Shown: positions 42,451 through 52,551, counted from the first letter of the stretch. The stretch: DNA of 64,000 bases from Planctomycetota bacterium (GCA_029260765.1 JAJDCP010000011.1:230346-294345), one strand, 5' to 3'. Program-made: numbers and translations. The notes: a model not told the origin generated them from the letters alone.

Positions 42451-43203
42451 TTGGACCTGGTAGACTTCCGCTTCCTCGAGCCCCACATCGCCTGCTTGAG
42501 CCTGGCTCGCGAAGAGCGCGGCAACTCCCTGACTCCTGACCTGCTCGGCGCTCTGGTCGGGCTGGTTGAGCAGGCAGCCCAGAAAGGCGCGCGGGTCGGT
42601 ATCTTGCGGGGCAAGGGCGAGACGAGCTTCTGCACAGGCTACGACCTGGCCGAGCTGAGCCAACCCCTCGATCCGCGCCGGCTGCGGCTGGAGCCTGCGG
42701 CTCGGGCGATCGAGTGCTCGCCGATTCCCTGGCTGGCCTTTGTCAACGGACGGGCGTTCGGAGGTGGCTTCGAATTGTTGCTGGCCTGCGATCAACGCAT
42801 CGCGGTACCCCACGCGATCCTGCGCATGCCCGCCGTCCGCCTCTCCATCCCCTATGGCCCTGAGGGTCTGCGGCGCTTCCACGGCCTGATCGGTCCCGCC
42901 CGCACATTCGACCTGTTCGCCCGGGCTCGGGATCTCGATGCCGAAGAGGCTGTAAGGCTCGGCCTGATCGACGCGATCGGCGACTTCGAGACCGCGCTCG
43001 ACTGGGCGCGACAAGTCGCCCTTGGCGGACCGCTGGCCGTCGAATACACCAAAGCGGCGCTGCGGGCACTCAACGAGGGCGAAGATCCCAACAACGTGCC
43101 CGAAATCGTGCGGCTGCGGCAGAGCTGCTTGAACAGCCACGACCTCAAAGAAGGTCTTGCCGCCGCAAATGAGCGCCGCCCACCACGTTTCAAGGGTCGT
43201 TGA
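42451..43203 (+). CDS. Enoyl-CoA hydratase/isomerase (crotonase) family protein
   Basis: 250 residues from TTG 42451, with AAGGAG correctly placed upstream. Crotonase-fold signatures: LRGKGETSFCTGYDLAELSQ (oxyanion-hole strand), AFVNGRAFGGGFELLLACDQ (second oxyanion Gly), MPAVRLSIPYGPEG and AEEAVRLGLIDAI. The usual catalytic Glu region is altered (RLSIPYGPEGLRRF in place of ElxxGxxPxxGg), so the exact reaction is unclear. The stop is followed by the nuclease gene after one base. Confidence 0.85.
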   Translation: MDLVDFRFLEPHIACLSLAREERGNSLTPDLLGALVGLVEQAAQKGARVGILRGKGETSFCTGYDLAELSQPLDPRRLRLEPAARAIECSPIPWLAFVNGRAFGGGFELLLACDQRIAVPHAILRMPAVRLSIPYGPEGLRRFHGLIGPARTFDLFARARDLDAEEAVRLGLIDAIGDFETALDWARQVALGGPLAVEYTKAALRALNEGEDPNNVPEIVRLRQSCLNSHDLKEGLAAANERRPPRFKGR

Positions 43204-43204
43204 G

Positions 43205-44182
43205 ATGAAACCCCGACCGCCCGCACGCAGGCCCCGCTCCAAGCCTCGAACCAGCCCAGCCCCCAAGCCTCGACCGCAATGGCTCTGGGCCCTGGCAGGC
43301 CTTGGGCTGCTGCTCCTCGGCTTCGCGTGCGGCTGGCTCTTGAAGAGCGACGGAGCCGCCCCCGAGCCAGCGGGGCTGTCTGGCCTGGTGCGGATCGAGC
43401 TCGAGCCCGAGTTGAAGATGGGCTTCAGCGCAGACGCGCGGGTCTTTCCGCAGCTGATCCTGGCACAGGATGACGGCAAGACTCTGCTCGTCGACCTGCA
43501 GGGACGCACCGTGGCCGTCGAGTTGCTCGGCGATGTCCCTTTTGAGCCGATCCTCGATGGCGGGCGCTACTTCAAGGTCTTGCGTGTGATCGATGGCGAC
43601 ACCATGGAGCTCGATCTCGGCTCGCGCACCATCGAGGTGCGGCTGTTGGGGATCGATACGCCCGAGGTCAAAGACCCGCGCAAACCCGTCCAATTCTGGG
43701 GGAAGGAGGCCTCGGCCTTTGCCAACGAAGAGCTGCAGGGCAAGATGGTGCGGCTCGACTTCGACGCCGAGAACCGCATGGACGTCTACGGCAGGCTGCT
43801 CGCCTATGTCTATGTGCTCGAAGGAGAAGAAGAGATCGACTTCTGCAAGCGCATGATCGATCTGGGCTTTGCGCGGGCTTTTGAACGGGATTGGTGCCGC
43901 TTCAGCCGCCTGGACGAATTCATCGAGCTGCAGAGCAGCGCGGAACGTCTGCGCCTCGGTCTTTGGGACCACGACGCCGAGGAAGCCTGGCACAAGGCGC
44001 GCGCGGACGCGGAACGCGACCTGACGGAGAACGCTCTGTTCGTGACGACCAGTGGCTCGGAGGTCTTCCACGTACGCGATTGCCCGCGTGCCCCCGCCGA
44101 AAAAAACTGGTTGTACCTCACCGACCGTGCGGCCGCAGAGGCCGAAGGCCTGCGTCCGCATCGCTGCGCCGAACAAGAGTGA
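43205..44182 (+). CDS. Membrane-anchored thermonuclease-family protein with Ada-like C-terminal domain
   Basis: 325 residues. The N-terminus is basic and Pro-rich, then a single membrane helix (LAGLGLLLLGFACGWLL, about residues 32-48) anchors the protein facing outwards. The staphylococcal nuclease (SNase) domain spans about residues 118-265: LRVIDGDTMEL, VRLLGIDTPE and YGRLLAYVYV, supplying the usual Asp, Arg and Asp positions. A final 45-residue segment, FHVRDCPRA then LRPHRCAEQE, has the His/Cys layout of the Ada-type or SH3-like domains often added to such nucleases. The substrate would be extracytoplasmic DNA or RNA. Confidence 0.85.
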   Translation: MKPRPPARRPRSKPRTSPAPKPRPQWLWALAGLGLLLLGFACGWLLKSDGAAPEPAGLSGLVRIELEPELKMGFSADARVFPQLILAQDDGKTLLVDLQGRTVAVELLGDVPFEPILDGGRYFKVLRVIDGDTMELDLGSRTIEVRLLGIDTPEVKDPRKPVQFWGKEASAFANEELQGKMVRLDFDAENRMDVYGRLLAYVYVLEGEEEIDFCKRMIDLGFARAFERDWCRFSRLDEFIELQSSAERLRLGLWDHDAEEAWHKARADAERDLTENALFVTTSGSEVFHVRDCPRAPAEKNWLYLTDRAAAEAEGLRPHRCAEQE

Positions 44183-44291
44183 TGGAACCATCCGGCGCCT
44201 TCCTGCGTCGGAGTCACAGAACCTGCTTTGCCCGCCGGACCGACTTGGTATACAAGCAAGGCGGCCCGCACCCCTTCGAAGGAGGAGACCC

Positions 44292-47200
44292 ATGCGGCAC
44301 GGGATCCTGCTTCTGGCGACGATTCTTCCGCTGCTCGCTCAGGATGAGCCAGCGGTCAGCTTCCCCTTCGATGACCAGGTGCAGTCCTATCTACGGCGTG
44401 CCCGTGCCACCGCTCGTGACGGCGACCATGAACGCTCAGTGCGCATGCTCGAGACGGTCCTGGCGTTGCCCGACAGCGATGAGACGCTTGTCGATGTCAA
44501 CCGCGTGCTCACCTTGCCCTGCAAGACACGGGCGCGCCAGATCCTGTCCGAGCTGCCGGCAGAGGCTCTGCTCTACTACCTCGAACGCAACCAGGCCGAA
44601 GCCGCCGAAGCCCTCGAATCTGCCGCAGGCGCCGAAGAGTGGAGGACGCTCGCGCGCCGCTTCCCGCTAACCGAAGCTGCCGGTCAGGCCTGGTTGCGGC
44701 TCAGCGCCGCGGCCCTCGAACAGGGGGCCGCCCAGCGCGCGCTCGAGTGCGCAGAGCGGGCCTGCGAGGCGTTGCGCGACGCTGCGGAAGCCACCCAGTT
44801 GCGCGGCCTGTGTCAGCAGTTGCTCGGGCTGGCGGACGCGGGCAGCGCGGCAGAGCAGCTCCGGCCTGCGCAGGCCGGCAGCCCGCAACGCTGGCCCGGC
44901 TTCAAGGGGGGCGCGAGCGGAAGTTGGAGCGCCGCCTGGACGCCACAACGCGTCGCCCTGGACACAGCCTGGGTACGTCCCCAACCCAACGTGCTGCCCC
45001 GCTGGATCTGGCAAATGCTGCAGCAGTCGGAGCCACCCGTCTGGCAACCTGACGAGGTCGAACCCTGGGACGCCCCCAGCCAGAGCTGGCACGACGCCCC
45101 CTTGATCCAAGCCGTCGCGGATCAGCACGCACTCTACCTGCACGACGGCCGGACCGCGAGCGCCATAGAGCTGCCGAGCGGCAAGCTGCGCTGGTGGCGT
45201 GAGCTCGACCCTGAAGGCGACCGCGGGCTCGAGCCACGTGGAACCCATCGCTGCGCCCTGCTCGGAGATGCCGTGGCGGTCTTGCTCGGCCAGGAGCGCC
45301 TGGTGCTGCTCGACCCTGAAGACGGCCAGCTGCTCCGGAACTGGCAGGTGGCAGAGCTTGCCCGGGCTGCCGGCATCGAGGCCGAGCTGCGCCTGTTCCC
45401 CGTGCTGCTTGCGGACGCTGGCAGACTCTATCTGCTTGCAGGCAGCATCGAGCCGGCCGGCGAGACCTGGGCCATCTGCCTGGACCGGCACGGTGAGTTG
45501 GTCTGGAGCCGCTACCTGTGCGCCGGCGACACCGCCCACTACGGCAGCGCCGACCTCGCGCTAGCGGGAGGGGTGCTCTGTGTGGCCGTGGCCGAAGGCG
45601 GTCTGATGGCACTCGAGGCCGGCGGCGGCCACTGGCTCTGGGCGCGCACTTTCGCCCCGCAGAGAGCTGTCAGCGGCGTACCCGGCTGGGGACCGTTCTG
45701 GGGAGAGGAGGTCAAACCCCAGGCCCTGCCCGAGCGTGATGGCCCGCAGTTGATCGTGACAGCAGACCTGCTGTTGCTACAGCGGGGGCCCGGCGGGAGC
45801 GTGCTCGGCGTCGAGCTGGCCAGCGGCCAGACCCGCTGGGAGGCGCCGGCCTCCGGTGAAGAGGCGCGCCTGCTCGGCTGCGTCAGCCCTACGCTGTTCG
45901 CACAGGTCGACCGGCTGGGACTCAGCCTCTATCAGCGCTCAGATGGCCGCATGCACGAGCGCCTGGCCTACGAGCTGAGCGGCCTGGAGCCCGACGCCGT
46001 GGCTGGACCTGGCTTGGCCATCGACGGGGGGGTCGCGCTGCCTCTGCGCGACGGTCTCGCATTGCTCGACCTGCAAGGAGCCCTGCAGGGCCGCTGGAGC
46101 TTCGCGGGAGAACCCGCCCGCAGTGTGCTCGCCGCGGGCGGTCAATTGGTTCTACTCGGGCCACAACATCTTGTCGCCTTTGACACGGCACGCACCACCG
46201 CCCCGGCCTCAGGCGATGCGATCGGCGATCTGCTGGCAGAGAGTTGGCGGGTACGCGCTGCCACCGCAGACAGCCTGCGCCTGCACGCCCAGGCGGCGGA
46301 CAGTCTGCTCGTGCAGCTCGAGAGCGCTCCGCAGGCCGAGTTGCGCTGGCGGGCACGTCAGCTGCGCTACCAGATCACTCGCGATCAGAAGAGTGCTGCC
46401 TGGCGCGAAGCCTTGCCCGCCGATGTGCTGAAGGAGCTGCCCAATGTGGTCGACGGCCTGACCCACGAGAACCCGGCCATCCGCGACCTGGTCTGCCGAC
46501 GTCTCGGGCAGGCCTCGATCTCGAAACAGTTGCTGCCTGTCTTCCAGGCGTTGAGCGAAGATCCCGCCGCAGTTGTGAGGATCACTGCGGCCATCGAGAG
46601 GGTCCGTCGTGGCGATCGGGGAGGCACAGCCATCCTTGTCGAGGCCTTGCAGAACGAGGCCGTCGAACGGCGCAGGCGAGCGAGCGGTGCCTTGATCAGC
46701 TTCGGCCAGGCCGAGGACTGGGAGCTGCTGAGGCCGTTGCTCCAGGACATAGACTTCGACGTGCGCCAGCGCGTCACCAAGAAACTGCTGGCCGAAGACA
46801 TGTTGGACCGCAGCGAGGTCGAGACCTTGCTTGCCGACCCCGCTCCCTCGCTGGCGTTTCTTGCTTTCGAGGCTTTGCTGCGGCTGGGAGGCGCCCGAAG
46901 CGAGCAACTGGCAGCGTTGCTCGAGAAGGACCTGCCTGCGAACGCCGACGATCCCAACCGCCCTCCTGAGCTGATCGTGGCCACCCGGCTGCTGGCGATC
47001 AAAGACCGCGTCGCGGTCGCTGCCGTGTGCAGTCTGACGTCTCACAGCAATCCACGCCTGCGCGCCTGGATCCAGAAGAAGATCTTCGAGCTGGCTCAGG
47101 ACCCTGAACGTGTCTTCATTCCTCCCGAATCCCTGCTCCCCTTGTGTGAATCCGAGCTCGCCAATGAGCGCTTTGCCGCACTGCAGACGCTGGCGCGGCT

Positions 47201-48035
47201 GGGGGGCGATGTGGCTGCGGAGCAGCTGGGTCGCGCACTGGACGACGAAGACTGGCGGATCCGCAAATGGGCCGCAGGCTCAGCTCTGGTTCCGCTTGAA
47301 GCGAGCAGCCTTGCGTATCTACGCGGAGACACCCTGCCCGTCCGCACGCGGCTGATGGCGAGGCTCTCTGGCAGCCCGGAGCAGGGATGCCTGGAGGCTC
47401 TGGGCCAGGGTCTGCGCGACCGCCACCAGAGCATCCGCGAGCAGGCCGCCAACGGACTGCTGCGTCTGCGGAGCCCCGCAGTGGTGCCCTGGTTGTTGGA
47501 GAGGCGTATCGCAGGCGACGCCCGAGAGTCAGCATTTCTCGGCAAGGTGCTGGGACGGCTGCCCAAGACCGCGATGGAGGACGGCCTGCTGCTGTGCCTG
47601 TGCACGGGTGATGCAGCGCTGCGGACGGAGGCCCGCGCGGAGCTGGCGCGCCGCAGCGGCAAAACCTGGCAGAACCTCGGCGTATCCGGGGTCGCCGATG
47701 ATGCCGCCGCTGCCCTCTGGGCCGCGCACTTCACAACCGAGCGGCGTGCGGCTCTCGGGCTCGACGGGCGGCTGGAGCAGCTGAGCGCGAGCAACCCCAA
47801 CCAGCGCTGGCAAGCGGCAGCCGAGCTGGCTGAGCTCGGCAGCCTGGCTGCTGTGCCCGAGGTGCTCGGCGCGCTAGTCAACGCGCTCGAAACGGAGAAG
47901 CTCCCCTGGCTGCGTGAACAGCTGTTCCTGAGCTTCGCACAACTCAGCGGCTGCAGTCTGGAATACGCGCACCAAGGGGACCCAGAGACGCGTGCAGCCC
48001 AACTGCAAGCTCTCCGCAACTGGCTGCAGCGCTGA
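44292..48035 (+). CDS. Very large secreted PQQ-like beta-propeller and HEAT-repeat protein
   Basis: 1,247 residues, ATG 44292 behind GGAGGAG. A short signal peptide ends LPLLAQ-DEP. Residues 25-200 are helical and TPR-like. Residues 215-700 contain blade-like strands of a PQQ-type beta-propeller (AIELPSGKLRWWRELDPEGD; LLDPEDGQLLRNWQ; GVELASGQTRWEAPASGEEA). From about 770 to the end come HEAT repeats (ENPAIRDLVCRRLGQASI; AEQLGRALDDEDWRIRKWAA). The combination is typical of large secreted scaffold proteins in Planctomycetota-like genomes, but no function is established. A weak -10 TATACA lies at 44249-44254. Confidence 0.8.
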   Translation: MRHGILLLATILPLLAQDEPAVSFPFDDQVQSYLRRARATARDGDHERSVRMLETVLALPDSDETLVDVNRVLTLPCKTRARQILSELPAEALLYYLERNQAEAAEALESAAGAEEWRTLARRFPLTEAAGQAWLRLSAAALEQGAAQRALECAERACEALRDAAEATQLRGLCQQLLGLADAGSAAEQLRPAQAGSPQRWPGFKGGASGSWSAAWTPQRVALDTAWVRPQPNVLPRWIWQMLQQSEPPVWQPDEVEPWDAPSQSWHDAPLIQAVADQHALYLHDGRTASAIELPSGKLRWWRELDPEGDRGLEPRGTHRCALLGDAVAVLLGQERLVLLDPEDGQLLRNWQVAELARAAGIEAELRLFPVLLADAGRLYLLAGSIEPAGETWAICLDRHGELVWSRYLCAGDTAHYGSADLALAGGVLCVAVAEGGLMALEAGGGHWLWARTFAPQRAVSGVPGWGPFWGEEVKPQALPERDGPQLIVTADLLLLQRGPGGSVLGVELASGQTRWEAPASGEEARLLGCVSPTLFAQVDRLGLSLYQRSDGRMHERLAYELSGLEPDAVAGPGLAIDGGVALPLRDGLALLDLQGALQGRWSFAGEPARSVLAAGGQLVLLGPQHLVAFDTARTTAPASGDAIGDLLAESWRVRAATADSLRLHAQAADSLLVQLESAPQAELRWRARQLRYQITRDQKSAAWREALPADVLKELPNVVDGLTHENPAIRDLVCRRLGQASISKQLLPVFQALSEDPAAVVRITAAIERVRRGDRGGTAILVEALQNEAVERRRRASGALISFGQAEDWELLRPLLQDIDFDVRQRVTKKLLAEDMLDRSEVETLLADPAPSLAFLAFEALLRLGGARSEQLAALLEKDLPANADDPNRPPELIVATRLLAIKDRVAVAAVCSLTSHSNPRLRAWIQKKIFELAQDPERVFIPPESLLPLCESELANERFAALQTLARLGGDVAAEQLGRALDDEDWRIRKWAAGSALVPLEASSLAYLRGDTLPVRTRLMARLSGSPEQGCLEALGQGLRDRHQSIREQAANGLLRLRSPAVVPWLLERRIAGDARESAFLGKVLGRLPKTAMEDGLLLCLCTGDAALRTEARAELARRSGKTWQNLGVSGVADDAAAALWAAHFTTERRAALGLDGRLEQLSASNPNQRWQAAAELAELGSLAAVPEVLGALVNALETEKLPWLREQLFLSFAQLSGCSLEYAHQGDPETRAAQLQALRNWLQR

Positions 48036-48083
48036 GGCAGGACGGCCCAGTCCAGGCCGCCGGGACAGGGCCCTACGGACCGC

Positions 48084-48111
48084 TTGACAGCTCGTCGGCG
48101 CACCGTATCAT
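48084..48111 (+). promoter_or_regulatory. Putative promoter of thiS-thiG
   Basis: TTGACA (48084-48089), 16-bp spacer, TATCAT (48106-48111); the start codon of thiS is 20 bp further on, preceded by GGGGAGG. No thiamine riboswitch can fit in this short leader. Confidence 0.65.
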
Positions 48112-48131
48112 AGGCGGCCTGGGGAGGAAGC

Positions 48132-48341
48132 ATGGCGCAGATCACGGTCCGGATCAATGGCAAGGATTCGACCCTCGAAGAGGGGACCAGCGTGGCGGCC
48201 TTCCTCGCTTCCCGCAACCTGCAACCGGTCTCTTTGGCTGTCGAGCTCAACCGCAGCATCGTGCCCAAGAGCCGCTACGCTGAGGTCACCCTGGCTGAAG
48301 GGGATGCCCTCGAGATCGTCTCCTTCGTGGGAGGCGGATAG
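48132..48341 (+). CDS. thiS: Sulfur carrier protein ThiS
   Basis: 69 residues. ThiS carries sulfur as a C-terminal thiocarboxylate for building the thiazole ring of thiamine. It has the ubiquitin-like pattern ITVRINGKDSTLEEGTSVAA, the strand VSLAVELNRSIVPKS, and the essential Gly-Gly end in IVSFVGGG. It precedes thiG by six bases, the usual pairing of carrier and synthase. Confidence 0.93.
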   Translation: MAQITVRINGKDSTLEEGTSVAAFLASRNLQPVSLAVELNRSIVPKSRYAEVTLAEGDALEIVSFVGGG

Positions 48342-48347
48342 GACATC

Positions 48348-49124
48348 ATGAGCAGTCAGGATACGCTCGACGTCGGCGGCATCAGCCTGAAATCGCGGCT
48401 GATCGTCGGCACCGGTAAGTACGCAACCCCGGCATTGATGCAAGAGGCCCTCGAGGCGTCGGGCAGCGACATGATCACCGTCGCGGTGCGCCGGCTCGAC
48501 CTGGAAGGCGGGGGCAATCTGCTCGACCACATCGACCAGTCCCGCTATACCCTGCTCCCGAATACGGCCGGCTGCTACAGCGCCGACGATGCCATCCGCA
48601 CCGCGATGCTCGGGCGCGAAGCGGGCATGTCCGCACTGGTCAAGCTGGAAGTGCTCGGCGATACACAGACACTGCTGCCCGATCCCGTGCAGACCCTCAA
48701 GGCGGCCGAGGTCCTGGTCAAAGAAGGCTTCACGGTCTTCGTCTACACCTCGGACGATCCCGTCATCGCCCGACGCCTCGCCGATCTCGGAGTGGCGGCG
48801 GTGATGCCCGCGGGCGCCCCGATCGGTTCGGGCCAGGGCATCCTCAACCCCAACGCCATCCGCATCATCATCGAACAGAGAACCACTCCGATCATCGTCG
48901 ATGCGGGCGTCGGAACCGCTTCCGATGTGGCCGTAGCCATGGAGCTGGGTTGCGACGGGGTGCTATTGAACACTGCCATCGCCAACGCCCGCGAACCGGT
49001 GCGCATGGCGCGGGCGATGAAGCTGGCCTGCCAGGCCGGCCGCGACGCATTTCTGGCCGGCCGCATGCCGCGCCGCCTGTACGCGAAGGCTTCCTCGCCC
49101 AGCGAGGGTCTGGTGACGGCCTGA
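48348..49124 (+). CDS. thiG: Thiazole synthase ThiG
   Basis: 258 residues. ThiG condenses deoxyxylulose phosphate, dehydroglycine and ThiS thiocarboxylate into thiazole phosphate. Motifs: [20 protein letters not shown], the imine-forming Lys in [25 protein letters not shown], and [20 protein letters not shown]. Full length. The downstream CPBP gene begins two bases after its stop. No other thi genes are in the window. Confidence 0.96.
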   Translation: MSSQDTLDVGGISLKSRLIVGTGKYATPALMQEALEASGSDMITVAVRRLDLEGGGNLLDHIDQSRYTLLPNTAGCYSADDAIRTAMLGREAGMSALVKLEVLGDTQTLLPDPVQTLKAAEVLVKEGFTVFVYTSDDPVIARRLADLGVAAVMPAGAPIGSGQGILNPNAIRIIIEQRTTPIIVDAGVGTASDVAVAMELGCDGVLLNTAIANAREPVRMARAMKLACQAGRDAFLAGRMPRRLYAKASSPSEGLVTA

Positions 49125-49126
49125 GC

Positions 49127-50176
49127 ATGGTGCCTTCCGACCCTCCCCACTATGACTATCTCGACGCGAGCCAGCGAGAGCCTGGGGACGGTCAGAACAT
49201 CATCGTCTACCCTCCACTGACGGAGCAGCTCTTTCAGCGCTTGAGGCAGAACCGTATCCCAATGCTGGTGGTCGGCAGCATGATGGCTGCGTTGCTGCTG
49301 TTGGGGGCGGCGGCCAAAGAGAAGTTGGACGGCCTCAGCAGCGTGGTTTCGAGCGTCTCCTTCCGACTCGAACCCGAGCCGAGTTGGTTGAGCTGGCTCG
49401 TGCTGGGCCTGGCGCTGTGCGGCAACCTCTATTTGTTCGACGAAGCCCTGGCCCGGAGGCGGCTGCCCGTGGCGCGCAGCGGCCCGCCCCAGCACCGCCT
49501 CGGTCTGCTCGAGATGCTGCTGGTGTTCGGCTTCTATTACAGCTGCGCGGCCTGCTTCCAGCTAGTCATGTTGGTCTGTGGCGTGCAATTCGATGCGGCC
49601 TCCGTCAGCCTGATCGCGCTGTCGTTGGGCGTGCAGGCGCTGACGCTGGGGTTTGCCCTCTTCGTCGCGCGCTGCAACCAGATCAGCCTCGCCAAGCTGG
49701 GACTCGACAGACAACACCTGAAGGCGGGATTGCGGGCTGGCTGCGTGGGCTTCTTCCTGGTGTTTCCCGTGATGTTCTACCTGATGGTCCTGGGGACGGG
49801 AGTTGTCGGACATGCGCTGCAGATCAAGCCGCAGGATCACCCTTTGGCTGAAGCCCTGGCGGGCGGCTTCAATCGCTGGGAGCTGCTGCTGGCGTTCGGG
49901 GTTGCCTCGATCGGTGCGCCGATCGTCGAAGAGCTGATCTTCCGCGGCTTCTTGTACCAGGCTCTGCGCCGTGGTTTCGGGGCCCGCTGGGGGATCTTGG
50001 TCTCGGCTTTGATCTTCGCTTCTGCGCACTCCGGCTTCTACCACTACGGGCCCATCTTCGTGCTCGGCGTTCTGTTTGCCTGGCTGTACGAGCGGACGGG
50101 ACAGCTCTGGGCACCGATGCTGGCGCACTTCCTGCACAATAGCCTGCAGCTGATATTGTTCTTGAGCTACGGGTAG
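49127..50176 (+). CDS. CPBP-family intramembrane metalloprotease
   Basis: 349 residues from ATG 49127. The first 45 residues are soluble; about eight hydrophobic helices follow. The CPBP (CAAX-protease and bacteriocin-processing, formerly Abi) motifs are clear: motif 1 EELIFRGFLYQAL (E-E-x3-R), motif 2 FASAHSGFYHYGPIFVLG, and motif 3 APMLAHFLHNSLQ. The family includes CAAX prenyl proteases and bacteriocin-immunity proteins; the substrate is unknown. It shares the thiS-thiG transcript by position only. It converges on lptG with 12 bp between stops. Confidence 0.88.
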   Translation: MVPSDPPHYDYLDASQREPGDGQNIIVYPPLTEQLFQRLRQNRIPMLVVGSMMAALLLLGAAAKEKLDGLSSVVSSVSFRLEPEPSWLSWLVLGLALCGNLYLFDEALARRRLPVARSGPPQHRLGLLEMLLVFGFYYSCAACFQLVMLVCGVQFDAASVSLIALSLGVQALTLGFALFVARCNQISLAKLGLDRQHLKAGLRAGCVGFFLVFPVMFYLMVLGTGVVGHALQIKPQDHPLAEALAGGFNRWELLLAFGVASIGAPIVEELIFRGFLYQALRRGFGARWGILVSALIFASAHSGFYHYGPIFVLGVLFAWLYERTGQLWAPMLAHFLHNSLQLILFLSYG

Positions 50177-50188
50177 GCGGGCCCGTTC

Positions 50189-51256
50189 TCAGCTGGAAGC
50201 GTCGTCGAGAGTGACCCAGCCAAAGGCGAAGAACCCCGCCAGGGGCAGCCCGACGGCCACCTCGGGGCTGATCCAGCTGCGCAACGCCAGCTCGCGAAAG
50301 ACGAAAGACACCACGAAGTAGGCCAGGCACAGACCTGCCCCCATCAACACTCCCAGAATGCGGGCGCGGTTCTCGCGCGGGAGGGCCAGGGGGACACCGA
50401 CCAGACACAGCACGAAAAAGCTCAACGGATAGACCAGCCGATCGTAGAAGAGCAGACGGGAGGAGGCGGTGCCCGCGTGTTTCTGCCACTGCCGCCACAA
50501 CCCGGCGAGGTTCAAGAAGGTCGCTGGGTGGAAGCCTGTCGCCAGATCCACCGTCTTGAGCTGCGCGGTCTCGATGTCCAGGGGTTTGAGCTGCAAGCTC
50601 TGCAGGTGCTCGCGGAAGCTCACGATGACAGGCTCGCCGGCTGCGTTCTCGCGAAGAAGCTGCCCGCGACGGAGCAACCAGCCATTCTGCGTGGCATCCC
50701 AGGACATGCTGGCCGCGAAGATCTCCTCGCGCTTGCCATCATCGGCTTCGATGGTCAGGAGCACCCATTGGGCCGTGTTGCTGCGCGGATCGTAGCGCAG
50801 CAGACTCAGGGTCTCGTTGCCCAGCAGGATCGGCGGCGGCTTGAGGAAACCGGAGTCTTCGGTACGCACCGGCTCCGAGAGACCCTTCAGCTGAGGAAAC
50901 AGCCACTCCTGCAGCCCGCTGCCAAACAGCCCCACACACAGGGCGGTCAGGAAGATCGGCCGCAGCACCCGACTGAGGGGTAGACCGGCCGCCATCTGCG
51001 GCAGGAACTCGTGCGACTTTTCCAGCTGCGTCACCGTAAACACTGCGGCGATCACGGTCGCAAACGGCAGGCTCATGACCAGAACCACAGGGATCCGCAA
51101 GGCATAGTGGCCGAGCATGCCGGAGGAATCTTTGATGAACTCCCGGGCGCTCGAGATCAGATCGACAAGCAGGAAGAGCATCAAGACCAGGGTCGCCGTC
51201 CACAGCAGGGTCTTGAGAAAAGCGCTCGCCAGGTATCGATCGAGCAGACGGGTCAT
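50189..51256 (-). CDS. lptG: LptG-type LPS export permease (YjgP/YjgQ family)
   Basis: 355 residues. The N-terminal block RLLDRYLASAFLKTLLWTAT and two further helices, then a periplasmic beta-jellyroll domain (about residues 125-265), then three C-terminal helices (LLFYDRLVYPLSFFVLCLVG). This is the fold of LptF/LptG, the membrane subunits that, with LptB, pull LPS from the inner membrane toward the outer membrane. ATG overlaps the stop of the preceding lptF-like gene (ATGA). Which of the pair is F or G is assigned by gene order. Confidence 0.85.
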   Translation of the reverse strand: MTRLLDRYLASAFLKTLLWTATLVLMLFLLVDLISSAREFIKDSSGMLGHYALRIPVVLVMSLPFATVIAAVFTVTQLEKSHEFLPQMAAGLPLSRVLRPIFLTALCVGLFGSGLQEWLFPQLKGLSEPVRTEDSGFLKPPPILLGNETLSLLRYDPRSNTAQWVLLTIEADDGKREEIFAASMSWDATQNGWLLRRGQLLRENAAGEPVIVSFREHLQSLQLKPLDIETAQLKTVDLATGFHPATFLNLAGLWRQWQKHAGTASSRLLFYDRLVYPLSFFVLCLVGVPLALPRENRARILGVLMGAGLCLAYFVVSFVFRELALRSWISPEVAVGLPLAGFFAFGWVTLDDASS

Positions 51257-52551
51257 TGCAGCCCCCCCTTGAGCTGCATGCCCACGCCGATGGCCATGGT
51301 CAGTCCCAGGCCCAGCCAGAGCGTGTCAGGCGGGACGACCTTGACCAGGAAGATGAACGGATAGAAAAACACGGCGAGCAGACCTGCGCCGATCACGCAA
51401 TTGAGCATGGCGTGCCGTCCTGGTTTGGTCACCATCGGCACGCCCGCCCCCACCAGCACGAAGGCGATACAAGACAGGGGCAGCACCCAACGCAACAACT
51501 GTTGATAGCGGAAGCTGTTCAGATCCTTGTCGAGCCGCCTGAGCGTATCACGGTCGCCGCTGGGCGGCCGGAAGAAGTTCTTGTCCCCGCGCTGCAGGCT
51601 CAAGCTGTGGACTTCCGCCAGAGTCTGCTTCTCGACCTCGCTGAGATGCACGCAGCCTGGCTCCGCCACGTGGCTGCACTGGGCGGAATCTGGGTGGGTC
51701 AGTCGAAGCCTGCAAAGCTCACGCCGGTAGTCGATCTCCTTGACCGAGACGGCGAGCTGGGAGGATTCCAGCGAAGCAGGCTTCAAGCCCTTGGTATCGA
51801 AGGGGATGGGAAACTGCACATAGGGCGAGCTGGCGCGGATCGGCATCGCGTCAAACCAGGCCTCGGGGGCCAGCCGCCGGTCGAGATCGGCACGTCCGAT
51901 GCCGACAGGCACGCTGCGCTCTTTGCCCAGCCTGTAGATCACCGAATCACGGCAGAGCAGGTAGATCGTATCGCTGCCGACATGGATCGCGCCGGTGGGT
52001 GCTTGCAGATACAGGTGCGTCAGGTCGGCGAGCCGGAACTGCATGACCAGGTTGTGGAATCGATCGCCGTCGTAGCCCGCAAAACCGATCTTGAGCCAAT
52101 CGGCGATATCGAAAGTCTTGGGGCCTGAAGGCCGCGCATTGGCGAGAGCGTCCATGCCCGCCCTCTTCACGTCCGATTTCGCCTCGTGCGCCCAGGGAAT
52201 CGCCCCCTGTCCGAGCCAGAACAGGATGGCTGCGAAGACCACTCCCACGGCGAGAGCCGGCGCCGTCAGCCGCAGCCCCGGCACTCCCTGAGCCCGAAGG
52301 GCTACGATCTCGCCGTCCGCGTCGAGCTTGCCGAAAGTCAGGACCGTGCCGAGAAACAGCGAAATCGGGAGAATGTACGGCAGCACCACCAGCAGGCTCG
52401 ACGGCAGCTTGACCGCGATGGTCAAGAGCGAGACCTCTTTGTGAAGCAGCGCAGTGACAATTCCCAGGGCGAAGAAGAAAAAGCAGGTCGCCAGCGCAAA
52501 CAGGCTGGAAAAGCCGATATGCCCGATCACATAGCGATCGACGATCTTCAC
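51253..52551 (-). CDS. lptF: LptF-type LPS export permease (YjgP/YjgQ family)
   Basis: 432 residues from GTG 52551, which overlaps the stop of the MazG-like gene (GTGA). The start KIVDRYVIGHIGFSS and the segment LPSSLLVVLPYILPISLFLG are typical, as is LRAQGVPGLRLTAPAL. The periplasmic jellyroll region is about 70 residues longer than in the neighbour and includes a Cys-rich stretch (CRLRLTHPDSAQCSHVAEPG). Together with lptG it should form the LPS-extracting permease; lptB, lptC and lptA are not in the window. Confidence 0.85.
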   Translation of the reverse strand: MKIVDRYVIGHIGFSSLFALATCFFFFALGIVTALLHKEVSLLTIAVKLPSSLLVVLPYILPISLFLGTVLTFGKLDADGEIVALRAQGVPGLRLTAPALAVGVVFAAILFWLGQGAIPWAHEAKSDVKRAGMDALANARPSGPKTFDIADWLKIGFAGYDGDRFHNLVMQFRLADLTHLYLQAPTGAIHVGSDTIYLLCRDSVIYRLGKERSVPVGIGRADLDRRLAPEAWFDAMPIRASSPYVQFPIPFDTKGLKPASLESSQLAVSVKEIDYRRELCRLRLTHPDSAQCSHVAEPGCVHLSEVEKQTLAEVHSLSLQRGDKNFFRPPSGDRDTLRRLDKDLNSFRYQQLLRWVLPLSCIAFVLVGAGVPMVTKPGRHAMLNCVIGAGLLAVFFYPFIFLVKVVPPDTLWLGLGLTMAIGVGMQLKGGLQ